The notes under the pieces are model-generated. The model ran no database searches, had not been told where the DNA came from, and worked only from the letters and a program-made list of their open reading frames with translations. A program made the translations under genes and the position numbers. A DNA stretch of 20,506 nt from a virus. This document shows positions 1-9,200 of this stretch, one piece after another. The stretch's first letter is position 1. Each line of letters begins with the position of its first letter. The stretch lies in the IMG/VR virus record IMGVR_UViG_3300025770_000102, positions 1 to 20,506 of that record. The stretch is one strand, 5' to 3'.

Positions 1-121
1 TTGCGTTCTTGTGGAGTGGTGTCACTGGGATGGTCTGGAAGAGATGGATGAAGAATCTACACTCGTAGAAATTACAACAACAGCAAAAGACGCGGAGGCA
101 TTATTGTACCAAGATGGCTAG
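1..121 (+). CDS. C-terminal end of an unidentified upstream late gene (partial)
   Basis: An open frame enters from the left edge (first full codon at base 2) and stops at the TAG at 119-121, giving 40 residues. The tail is acidic (LEEMDEES, then a KDAEALLYQDG ending) and carries no signature I recognise. It overlaps the start of the gp25 gene by 8 bases, a spacing typical of translationally coupled phage structural genes, so it is probably another baseplate or tail gene of the same transcript. In T4-like phages several baseplate genes can sit here, but the fragment is too short to choose among them. The frame is well supported by the overlap; the identity is unknown. Confidence 0.65.
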   Translation, partial: CVLVEWCHWDGLEEMDEESTLVEITTTAKDAEALLYQDG

Positions 122-494
122 ATACACCGATTTCGATTTGAATATGACTCGGCATCCACTGACAGGGGATGTTCCTACTGTCGATGATGTTACTGCGGTC
201 AAGCGATCAGTGAAGCATATCGTTCTTACTAACTTCGGAGAACGTCCATTCAAGACCAAGTTTGGTTCTAATATTCGCGCCCAATTGTTTGAACAGGCTA
301 CATCATTTTCGGCTCTTTCTATCAGAAATAATATCCAGTTCGCTCTGGAAAAGTATGAACCACGAATCGACATCATCGACATAACTGTTATAGATGACCA
401 CGAACGGAATGGGTATGATGTCAGTCTAAACTTCGTGATTCGTCATATACATACAGATGTACAATTGTCCGTAAAACTATCAAGGATGAGATGA
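114..494 (+). CDS. 25: Baseplate wedge protein gp25 (GPW/gp25 family)
   Basis: This 126-residue protein has the length and pattern of T4 gp25, a small baseplate wedge component related to the gpW/gp25 lysozyme-like fold that helps connect the wedges to the hub and start of the sheath. The visible family signature is the block LTNFGERPF followed by KTKFGSNI (about residues 38-54). After it comes a helix and then EPRIDIIDI (about 82-90), which matches the usual 'EPRI' strand of the family. The start ATG at 114 lies inside the end of the upstream gene; a GGAGG at 94-98 is rather distant (15 bases), so coupling probably matters. The gp6 gene begins one base after its stop, the usual gp25-gp6 partnership. 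The family call is firm; that it lacks enzyme activity is an inference from T4. Confidence 0.88.
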   Translation: MARYTDFDLNMTRHPLTGDVPTVDDVTAVKRSVKHIVLTNFGERPFKTKFGSNIRAQLFEQATSFSALSIRNNIQFALEKYEPRIDIIDITVIDDHERNGYDVSLNFVIRHIHTDVQLSVKLSRMR

Positions 495-495
495 G

Positions 496-2322
496 ATGGC
501 AGATCTGTTCACAACAAACAACATTGACTTTGAGTCCATCAAAAGTAGTCTTCGGGACCATCTGAGAACTACAGATACCTTCAAGGATTATAACTTCGAG
601 GGTTCTGCTCTGGCAATGATCATTGATATCCTTGCATACAATACCCAGTATCAAGCATTCTACAACAATATGGTCATCAACGAGATGTTCATTGACACTG
701 CTGTTGCACCAGAATCTATCAACTCAATTGCCAAATCTCTTGGATATCGACCCTCATCAATAACCGCAGCGATGGCAGAAGTTGACATCACATTATCTAA
801 CACGGACGATTATCCTCTTGGCTCTTTTCTTCCAGCCAATACTTTATTCACCGCATCAAATGGTGGGCAGTCATACACATTCCAGACAATCGAAACCACA
901 CTCGTAACATCAGCCGATGCGCCACAACTGTCGGGTGTGAAAGTCTACGAGGGTACTCTACAGAATTCTCAGTTTGTCTATGACACATCCAAGTCAAACA
1001 ACAGATATGCCATCCCAGAAAAGAACGTAGACATCACCACAATCAAGGTGAATGTACAGACGAGCGTTGGTGATAACACTGGTTACTCTGATAAGTGGAA
1101 TCTGTCCGACAGTCTTCTCTCCGTCGATTCTAGCGATAAGGTGTTCTTCATTCAGAAGAATCGAGAAAATCGTTATGAAGTATACTTTGGTGACGGGATA
1201 GTCGGTGAGTCGCTTGCCCACGGCAATCTCGTCTATATTTCCTACCTGATCACATCCGGCGCCGCCGCGAATGGTGTAGGTGAGGGAGACACAAGCACAA
1301 GTCGAATCTTCACCTCTGTCAGTTTATCCAACGACATTGCAGTAACTTCAGTTGCTCAAGGTGGATCACCACCAGAATCAATTGAATCTGTTCGGACAAA
1401 CGCACCTCTTTCATATCAGGCACAGAACAGAGCGGTTACTACAACCGACTACAAAGCAATCATCCAAGAGCAATTTCCTAGTCTGGAAAGTGTAAGTGTG
1501 TATGGTGGGGAAGATGAGGATCCCCCACAATATGGTCGAGTAATGATTGCAGTGAAACCGTTTAGCGGAAAGTTCCTCACAGACGCAACCAAGAACAGCA
1601 TTGCAGAAGCAATCAAGAAGTCAAAGGGTGTGATCGGAGTCACTCCTATAGTAACCGACGCAGAATATCTCTACGTTAAACTAAATGTGAAAACCAAATA
1701 CCAGTCAACCAAGACTGGTATTTCAGAAGATACCATCCGGGCAACCATCAACACGCTGCTCACAAACTATATTGACCTCAACCTTGAGAAGTTCAGTCAG
1801 AGCCTATACCTGTCAGGATTACAGTCTCTCGTAGACAACACCGACTCATCTATTCTAGGAAACGACATTAAGATAACAATGGAGAAGAGGTTGGTTCCAA
1901 ACCTTGCGAGTGCAATTACCTACGCCACTTCATTCACGAACCCAATCCACAATCCTCACATCGGACACGTTCCTGTAATTGGAAGTAGATCGTTTACATT
2001 CGTTGATGATAACGGTGCTAGTAAGACAGGAAGTCTGATTGACGATAGTACAGGAAAATTGAAGATCGTAGACAACCTCGGTGTTGTGTTGAAGGAAAAT
2101 GCAGGTGATGTGAACTACGACACGGGACACCTCACACTCAACCGAATCAAAATTAATGCTGTTGATGGAAATTCTGCCTACCTCGATATTCAAGCCAAAC
2201 CAAGAGATTCCGACATTCTTGCTCCCCGAAATACGATCATCACTTACGATTCAGCGGACCCAATGGTGATTCAAGTCGCTATGAATGATATCGACAACAT
2301 TGCAAACTATGGACAAGGATGA
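496..2322 (+). CDS. 6: Baseplate wedge protein gp6 (baseplate J-like)
   Basis: At 608 residues this is close to T4 gp6 (about 660), the protein that forms the continuous inner ring of the contractile baseplate as dimers. The N-terminus shows the family block YNFEGSALAMIIDILAYNT (about 32-50) followed by NEMFIDTA and a LGYRPSS segment, a hallmark of T4-type gp6. A second hallmark lies mid-protein: YQAQNRAVTTTDYKAII (about 305-321), leading to a QYGRVMIAVKP strand near 345-355, the baseplate-J-like core. An AAGGA at 482-486 sits 9 bases before the ATG. The C-terminal 100 residues are beta-rich, ending in an IITYD strand and a short acidic tail. Its position directly after gp25 and before the gp7/gp8-position genes agrees with a wedge role. 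Confidence 0.9.
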   Translation: MADLFTTNNIDFESIKSSLRDHLRTTDTFKDYNFEGSALAMIIDILAYNTQYQAFYNNMVINEMFIDTAVAPESINSIAKSLGYRPSSITAAMAEVDITLSNTDDYPLGSFLPANTLFTASNGGQSYTFQTIETTLVTSADAPQLSGVKVYEGTLQNSQFVYDTSKSNNRYAIPEKNVDITTIKVNVQTSVGDNTGYSDKWNLSDSLLSVDSSDKVFFIQKNRENRYEVYFGDGIVGESLAHGNLVYISYLITSGAAANGVGEGDTSTSRIFTSVSLSNDIAVTSVAQGGSPPESIESVRTNAPLSYQAQNRAVTTTDYKAIIQEQFPSLESVSVYGGEDEDPPQYGRVMIAVKPFSGKFLTDATKNSIAEAIKKSKGVIGVTPIVTDAEYLYVKLNVKTKYQSTKTGISEDTIRATINTLLTNYIDLNLEKFSQSLYLSGLQSLVDNTDSSILGNDIKITMEKRLVPNLASAITYATSFTNPIHNPHIGHVPVIGSRSFTFVDDNGASKTGSLIDDSTGKLKIVDNLGVVLKENAGDVNYDTGHLTLNRIKINAVDGNSAYLDIQAKPRDSDILAPRNTIITYDSADPMVIQVAMNDIDNIANYGQG

Positions 2323-2330
2323 TTTACTAA

Positions 2331-4319
2331 GTGCTTCTACCACTCAGAGTTAATCTAGAAGACGGTACAGTATCCGGGGTAACTCTTGCCAATGTCCTGG
2401 CGCCTGAACCAATTCCCGGTTACTACACTTCTACCATTCTACCAGACCAACTTCCTGAGTTCGTAGGACTTGAACACACTACGTTTGTTGAGTTCCTCCG
2501 GGAGTACTATCGTTGGATGGAGCAAGGGGTCACGCACGGTGGTACAGGCGCAGGTGAGATATACACATCACAACACCTCAAAGACAACCGAAATCCTGAC
2601 GAAAACATTGACTTCTTCTTCGACATGATGAAGAGAGAATTGCTAGATTCCTTTCCCGAATCATTTGCAGGTGGAACTAACAAGAGGACCATCATCAAGA
2701 ATATTCGCTCCTTCTATAGAGCAAAGGGTTCTGTTGATAGTGTCAAGTTTCTTTTCAAGATGCTCTTTGACACAGATACTGAAATCTACACTCCCAAAGA
2801 AGACATCATAAAGACATCGATGGGAAAGTATACGAGTGATAAGCAACTGCTAGTATCTACTTCCCATGGTGCATCAATCTATGAATCTGAAGGACAGTTG
2901 ATTTCACAGTTCGATCCTGTGGACCTAGACAAGCAAACAGCCTCTGCCGGTGTGAAGAGAGCAGTGAGATACGTTGGGGAGGGATATGACTTCTTCGCAC
3001 TAGAACTCGATGCCATATCGGGCATCTTTGATCCTAGTCTTCCAACCGAGATACCAACAGACGGCGCTTCGGTCACAGAAAAGATTCTTCCTACCATCAG
3101 CAAAATCACCATCGACAACGGTGGGCAGGAGTATGCAATCGGTGACTCAATCAAAATAACCGGAACCCGAGGTCGGGGTGGTCGAGGGTATGTGTCCTCT
3201 GTGAAGTCTAGATCATCTGGTTTCTCTGCTGGAGCAATCAACACTATCGACATCTTAGACTACGGAGTCAACTTCATAGACAGTGATGGTATTACTGTGG
3301 AAATCGACACCAAGAACGGAAGTGATGCTTCTATCGGTGTATCTGGTGGTGGAAGTGTGCATCTAACTCGTGGTTTCTATGAGGCGAGTAGTCATCTCGT
3401 TTCGAGTAAGAGTAAGATGCAGGACAATCACTACTACCAAGACTTCTCGTATGTTATTCGATCTGGTCTTCCTCTGTATCAATATAAGACCATCATCAAA
3501 AAGATTGTTCATCCAGCCGGGTATGCTCTATTCGGAGACTACCTCATTCCTCTTACGGTAGAGTCAGACAGCACGATCACAGGATCGACTGCTGCATTCG
3601 AGACTCCCATCATCGGACATTACACCCCATACAACTTAGAGTCGTGGGAAAATCTCAGGAACAACTCTCAAAGCACAGATCTCTTCCCTAATGGATTTAG
3701 TGGTGATCTAGAAGGAACATTCACAGAATCAGGAACAAGCGTTCACGTTCTTGGTGCGAGTGGTCCGTTGGGCGACGAGGATAATCCAGGCGGAACCGCA
3801 AACCGACCCCAATGCAACCAGTTGGTGTTTGTTGGGACTGACTCTGCTACTGCTGATCATTGGTTGGTATATCCACATCCCAATACAAGAACTATCTCTG
3901 GCTCTTCGTATGGAAGTGGGATTACGAATGGTGACGATATTATGATACAAAGAACATTGGTGGTTCATCCGGCGGGCGATGGAACTATTTCTGTGGGTGA
4001 TTATATTTATCAGACAACTGGCATATTCTCCCCAGAGGCTCAGGGAATTGTTGTTTCTATCGCCGCCGTTGGGCCCAACGGAACCCGCAGTGACCTTACA
4101 GTTGCTACATATTCTAATGATCCCTTTATGGCAAGTGATATAAATACAGGACACGGAGGTACATCAGGGTTGATGTACTCTGTTGCAGATGCAGGCGGAC
4201 TTACAGGGTGGTTTTTGAAGGAGGAACCATCCACGGTAACGACAGAAGATTATGATGGACTCACCTTTGACTTCAAGCCTTTAGTGATCAAAGAATTCCA
4301 TAGAAAGATTACTCGATGA
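2331..4319 (+). CDS. Baseplate wedge protein, gp7 position (GTG start)
   Basis: This 662-residue protein lies between gp6 and gp8, where T4 has gp7, the wedge initiator of about 1030 residues. Two blocks look like those of marine T4-like wedge proteins: FYRAKGSVDSVKFLFKMLF with TEIYTPKEDI (about 128-162), and QDFSYVIRSGLPL with KKIVHPAGYALFG (about 370-403). Between them, about 260-350, is a Gly-rich beta segment with the GGQEYAIGDSIKI pattern. Residues 410-640 form a further Gly/Ser/Thr-rich beta region I do not recognise. The GTG at 2331 follows an in-frame TAA directly, so no earlier start exists; AAGGA at 2315-2319 is 11 bases upstream. It overlaps gp8 by the ATGA at 4316-4319. The wedge role rests on synteny plus these blocks; equating it with T4 gp7 is less certain because it is much shorter. 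Confidence 0.68.
   Translation: MLLPLRVNLEDGTVSGVTLANVLAPEPIPGYYTSTILPDQLPEFVGLEHTTFVEFLREYYRWMEQGVTHGGTGAGEIYTSQHLKDNRNPDENIDFFFDMMKRELLDSFPESFAGGTNKRTIIKNIRSFYRAKGSVDSVKFLFKMLFDTDTEIYTPKEDIIKTSMGKYTSDKQLLVSTSHGASIYESEGQLISQFDPVDLDKQTASAGVKRAVRYVGEGYDFFALELDAISGIFDPSLPTEIPTDGASVTEKILPTISKITIDNGGQEYAIGDSIKITGTRGRGGRGYVSSVKSRSSGFSAGAINTIDILDYGVNFIDSDGITVEIDTKNGSDASIGVSGGGSVHLTRGFYEASSHLVSSKSKMQDNHYYQDFSYVIRSGLPLYQYKTIIKKIVHPAGYALFGDYLIPLTVESDSTITGSTAAFETPIIGHYTPYNLESWENLRNNSQSTDLFPNGFSGDLEGTFTESGTSVHVLGASGPLGDEDNPGGTANRPQCNQLVFVGTDSATADHWLVYPHPNTRTISGSSYGSGITNGDDIMIQRTLVVHPAGDGTISVGDYIYQTTGIFSPEAQGIVVSIAAVGPNGTRSDLTVATYSNDPFMASDINTGHGGTSGLMYSVADAGGLTGWFLKEEPSTVTTEDYDGLTFDFKPLVIKEFHRKITR
4139..4146 (+). 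promoter_or_regulatory. Candidate T4-type late promoter box upstream of gp8
   Basis: An exact TATAAATA, the consensus -10 element read by the T4 late sigma factor gp55, lies inside the 3' part of the gp7-position gene, about 170 bases before the gp8 ATG. T4-like late promoters need little beyond this box, so it could start a transcript for gp8 and genes downstream. The match is seen in the sequence; activity is inferred, and an 8-base AT-rich word can occur by chance in a window this long. Confidence 0.4.
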
Positions 4320-6268
4320 CACAGATCCCATTACGAACAGAGATATGTAAGACACTACAGGCATTGTTCCAAGTGGACTCTGGTCATAGTCTCTACATGA
4401 TAATATCAAAACCATTTAGTACAGGATCTAATTACACCGAGTCCCGAGCAATGGAACTTGATGTGTGGAAGAATGCCATCGCTGCAAAAAGAATCCTCGA
4501 CCTCGATGTCTATCTAATGGCAAGCAAGAACACTTGGGTCTATGGAGCAACCTACTCCCAATATACCGATGACTTGGCGTATAATGGAGATACACCCCAA
4601 TACGTTTCCACAACAAATGGCAACGTATATAAATGTCTGGACAATAACGGTGGCGATGCGGCACAAAAAACGAGTACAACTTCTCCGTATGGTGCCGATA
4701 CCGAAGACATCCGAACGCCTGACGGTTATGTGTGGAAGTATATAATGACCGTCACCGATGATCTTTTTGACTTCACTACAGATGATCTCATCCCAATCCG
4801 AACCCTTGCAGTCGATCCCAAAAACACCAACAAATATCCTGACGCCCGCGCACTTCAATATGATGTTCAGTTCAATGCTGTTGATGGTGCCGTACATACT
4901 GTCTTCTTGACAGGAACAAACACAGCATTATTCCCCGCAACAATTGCTAATGGCAAAATCGCTCGATTAGATGTTGATGCAGATGCGACAACCATTCATG
5001 TTCGAAATGACGACTTGGTTGGCAACCCAATAGGATATTCTCTAGTAATGACATCGGGTAATGGTTCTGGACTACACCGAACCATTACTGGATATACCTC
5101 AACAGAATCAAGTAAAACATATGTAATCGATTCTGCGTTTGGTGTCCCAATGTCGGTAAATGATCAATTCAAAGTCCTACCAAAGACAGAACTTATTGGT
5201 GATGGAAGTGGTGCCGTTCTAATTCCGATTATGAATAATGTTACCAAAGCCATAACTCGTGTTCTGGTCAACGACCGAGGATCTGGGTATAAGTACGCAA
5301 CTGCTCGTATCGTCCCTCCAAACGAAACAACTGGTGTAGATGGTACAGTAGGCGCTGCAATCGTTGGAACTATTCCGAGTCTTGACCCACAGATTCCCCC
5401 AGTTGGCGGACACGGATCCGATCCAGTGATGGAACTTAGACCCGACAAGATTATGGTCACTGCATTCTTAGATAGAGAAGAAGATAAGTTCCCGAGTGAG
5501 AATGACTACTCACAGTTCAGTCTGGTTCTGGATCCAAAGATTGGCGGAACCGGACCCAACGCAGGCAGGATTGCCGGGTCAGAAATTCAGAGATTCTCTC
5601 TAGCCACCATCAGAACCAAACCCGGAGACTACACAAACCAACTTAATTATGTTGTGGGTGACCTCCTTCTGGGCAAAGATTCTCATTCTGCCGGAGCAAT
5701 CGTTGATATACGAAGTCTCTCAGATACGGTCGCATATATTGATCTGTCGGATGTTAGTGGAGCGTACAAAGAATCAGAAGAGGTTGTTGGAATTACTATG
5801 GGTAGTTCTGGTGTATTCTCTAGTTCTGGTAAAAAGGCATCGGTGATTCAGTTCCAAGAGGACAGATACCTCGGAACCAACACCAATAACTATCGACTCA
5901 CTACAACACTCGGCGTACACCGACCAACAGGAATTGCGGCCGCTGACATTCTACTCGACGCAACCATTGTCGGAGCGTCTGGAAGTACCGGAATCGCAGT
6001 CTACTCGGACACGACATCGGCAGGAACTACTGCCAACATCTACGTCACCGGAATCACTGGTGGAACGTGGGGGACTGAGTATGGATACACCTTCGGAGAG
6101 TACATTACCATCGGTGGGGGTATCACAGCCAGTATAAATACCATAACCACGCCGGGTCTACAAGCAGGAACAGGAAGAATACTTCACGGACACACTCTAG
6201 AAAATAGTATCACTAGACATTGTGAGCAGTCGGAACTAATTCGTCTGCTGATAGACTTCGGAGTGTAG
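4316..6268 (+). CDS. 8: Baseplate wedge protein gp8 (enlarged)
   Basis: gp8 is a wedge protein that dimerises and binds gp7 and gp10 in T4. The N-terminal 200 residues show the family pattern: a NTWVYGATYSQY turn (about 68-79), then GNVYKCLDNNGG (about 101-112), then PDGYVWKYIMTV (about 135-146) and DDLIPIRTL. The C-terminus ends in GRILHGHTLENSITRHCEQS and RLLIDF, equivalent to the 'GEMIYMENR...QTEEINILF' ending of T4 gp8. Between these ends there are about 400 extra residues, making the protein 650 long against 334 in T4. The insert holds Gly-rich beta repeats such as NDRGSGYKYATARI and YVVGDLLLGKDSHSAGAIVDI. Translation is probably coupled to the preceding gene through the ATGA overlap at 4316-4319; no clear Shine-Dalgarno is visible. 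The identity is solid because both conserved ends are present. Confidence 0.85.
   Translation: MTQIPLRTEICKTLQALFQVDSGHSLYMIISKPFSTGSNYTESRAMELDVWKNAIAAKRILDLDVYLMASKNTWVYGATYSQYTDDLAYNGDTPQYVSTTNGNVYKCLDNNGGDAAQKTSTTSPYGADTEDIRTPDGYVWKYIMTVTDDLFDFTTDDLIPIRTLAVDPKNTNKYPDARALQYDVQFNAVDGAVHTVFLTGTNTALFPATIANGKIARLDVDADATTIHVRNDDLVGNPIGYSLVMTSGNGSGLHRTITGYTSTESSKTYVIDSAFGVPMSVNDQFKVLPKTELIGDGSGAVLIPIMNNVTKAITRVLVNDRGSGYKYATARIVPPNETTGVDGTVGAAIVGTIPSLDPQIPPVGGHGSDPVMELRPDKIMVTAFLDREEDKFPSENDYSQFSLVLDPKIGGTGPNAGRIAGSEIQRFSLATIRTKPGDYTNQLNYVVGDLLLGKDSHSAGAIVDIRSLSDTVAYIDLSDVSGAYKESEEVVGITMGSSGVFSSSGKKASVIQFQEDRYLGTNTNNYRLTTTLGVHRPTGIAAADILLDATIVGASGSTGIAVYSDTTSAGTTANIYVTGITGGTWGTEYGYTFGEYITIGGGITASINTITTPGLQAGTGRILHGHTLENSITRHCEQSELIRLLIDFGV
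6133..6140 (+). promoter_or_regulatory. Candidate T4-type late promoter box upstream of the DUF4815 gene
   Basis: A second exact TATAAATA lies within the 3' end of gp8, about 140 bases before the ATG at 6282. It matches the T4 late promoter consensus and would allow separate late expression of the large fibre block. The motif is directly visible; promoter function is inferred from the T4 family and from its place just ahead of a gene-block boundary. Confidence 0.45.
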
Positions 6269-6281
6269 AGGACGACAACCA

Positions 6282-9200
6282 ATGACACAAACTAAATCAC
6301 ATATCCCCTTGTTGTTTGACTCAAACCCATACTACGACGATTTCTCTGTCGATAAGGGGTTCCTTCGTCATCTATTCAAGCCTGGATATGGCATTCAAGC
6401 AAGAGAACTCACCCAGATTCAATCCATCCTCCAGAACCAAGTCGAGAGATTTGGTAGTCATATATTCGAGAATGGTTCAGTAGTTGTTGGTGGTGAAGTA
6501 GTAGAAGGAAAAATCCATTGGATTCGTGTTTCAGCAGCCGGTAAAGACGCAGCCGGTGTTGAGGGAGATCCAATTGACAACCTTGATATGATGGTAGGAC
6601 AAGATATTCAGTCGGGATCGATGAAGGGTCGGGTGGTCCATGTTCTTGCGGGACGCGACGGCACGCAACTGGATAAAGGTCAAGTTGTGTTCTTCACCCC
6701 ATCAACAGTTGGATCTTTTTCACCCAACGATGTTGTCTCTACTGTAGGAACCGATCATATCGGTGAGTCTTTTAGGATTGCAGATGGTACAGTAACTGAT
6801 GCAGTAGGAACGGATGCTATTTTAGTAACAGTGAACGAAGGATTCTTCTTTGTTGACGGGTTCTTCGTCCACACACCAAAGCAAAGTATTGTCCCCTTCA
6901 ATTCAACAGGAACTGCTGAAGATAGTAACGAACTACGAGTATTTTCTGATCCCACATCATCGGTTGGTTTTACTGTTTCTCGCATGATCGTGAACTCTTC
7001 GGAAGATGAAACTTTACGAGATCCCGCAAGTGGATTTTATAACTTCAATGCTCCCGGATCAGATCGCTACAAAATTGATCTTGCACTAACCTCCAAGGAA
7101 TTTACGGGTTCGTTTGGGGATGCCTCGACACTAACCTTCTCTGGGGACAACTTCGTCGAATTGATTCGTGTCGTCGATGGAAATACCACCAAGAAGATTG
7201 AACATGCCGACTATTCGGCTCTTGACGATTCGTTGGCTCGTCGGACATTTGATGAGTCAGGACACTACACAATTGGTAGTCCTAAACTCCGAGTCACCTC
7301 GCACGGAACTGCTTTCACTCCCTCCGACAACACCAACAAGTTTGCCGTGGGTATCGATCCTCACAAATCATATGTTAGTGGTTATGAACTAGAGACTCAG
7401 AGTCCGACCTTCTTGTCTGTAAACAAACCACGAACCACCCAAACTCATGCTATCGAAAATCTTGATCTTACACACGGAAATTACTTTGTCATAAACGGTT
7501 CGGGCAGCACGTTTCAAGAATACGGACCCGCATACAACGTAACATCTGGCGCACTGCACTACCTCCGTACTAGCACCGGGATATCCTTTGGATCTTGTAA
7601 TGTCGTTTGCGTCCGAGGGGTTGGTACTACGGGGGCTGGTGCTGAGTATCGAGCATATATTAGTGGTCTGAAAATTGACAACAACAATTACAACATTGGC
7701 AATACCGATAATATAGTGTATTTCGATGACTCAACAGGAGCGATGACTGCTGGCAGTCTAGATGTTGAAAGTATTGATGGATCAGTCGGTCCTAAGTTGT
7801 CTGGACACAAATCTCTCCTCTTTCCTACATCGGGAAACAACACCATCACCGAAAAGGGACTTGCTGGAGAAGGCCTTCCGGCCGGAACCAGACTTGCCGT
7901 TCAGTTGGTGCATATCGAAAAGGATGTGACCGGATCTAGTGTTACGATCACCCCAACAACCCCAAGAGAGTGGGATGATGATCCAGATAGTGGAAACGCG
8001 GTAACTAACTTCGAGATTGCAAATGCTCCTGTCATAGCCATTGATAGTAATGGAGAGATTGTAAATCAAAACGTAAGCGACCCGTCCCTTGACGGTACAT
8101 CAATGACTATCACTTTTGATGGTTCCGTGACTCCTAGTCATCAATCGATAACATTTTTATATTCAGCATATCTGGATTATGACAATGTGCCGGGCGGTGA
8201 GTTCTCCAACTTCTACAGAACTCTAGATCTGAAGACTGATGGACAGGACGATAACATAGTATCTTCCGAAATTCAAGAAGTAAATGGTATTGAATACGTT
8301 GTGTTTACTCTCACGAAGAGTGATGTTACATCCGTTACGAGCGTTGCGGACCAAATGAGTGATGGGGATGTAGCAACATCTGACGTTATTTTGGATAATG
8401 GACAACGATCTTATGCCTATACACTGGGTCGAGTATTTGTTCCCAAATCTAAACTAAGCGACACTGGAGATCAGGTAACATACAAAGTCGCCGTGAGTTT
8501 TTCCTATAACAAACATAGCGGAATTGGTCCTGTAACCATTGACAGTTATAATATACCATACGACGCAATTCCATCATTCACCGACAGAGACTCTGGTAAG
8601 TTTTATCGCCTACAAAAGTACATCGACTTCAGACCAATTCAATACAAGCCAACTGTTGATGGGTATCAAGTTCGGCAACACTCATTTGGGTTGCCTCTCG
8701 ATAATCCCAACGAAACCTCACAGATCAGTTATGAGCGATATCTTCCAAGAACCGATTCTGTGGTTGTGGGAGAAGACCGCACTCTTGGTGTAGTATCCGG
8801 GATCCCCGGTCTTCTAGGAGAACCCCCCCAAACATCGATGGATGATATGGTCCTATACCATCTCGATATTGAACCTTATGTGTTTGATCTTACCCGAGAT
8901 GTGCATGTACGGCATGTTGATAATCGTCGATTTACAATGAACCAAATTGGCAAGATGCAAAACGAGAATGATCTGCGATATCGCAGCGACATCTACGGAA
9001 AACTTGTGTCTAACGCAATCGCTAGATCGACCGAAGAACCAATTATGATGCATGGAGAAGAGAACCCCTACAATGTGTTCCCAGTTACAGAAGGCATCAT
9101 GGTAGACGATTTCACTGGACATGCATTTTCTGATGTTGCTAATCTAGACCACAACTGCTCGATGGATAGCAGGCTTGGTGGAGTACGACCTCCGTTCGAT

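Noticed and set aside
4003-4011. GATAAATA late-promoter-like box on the minus strand
   Set aside because: No minus-strand gene exists anywhere in the window, so it has nothing to express; probably a chance AT-rich word.
3729-4154. A 141-codon minus-strand open frame opposite the gp7-position gene
   Set aside because: No ribosome site or family signature, and it is covered by a convincing plus-strand gene.
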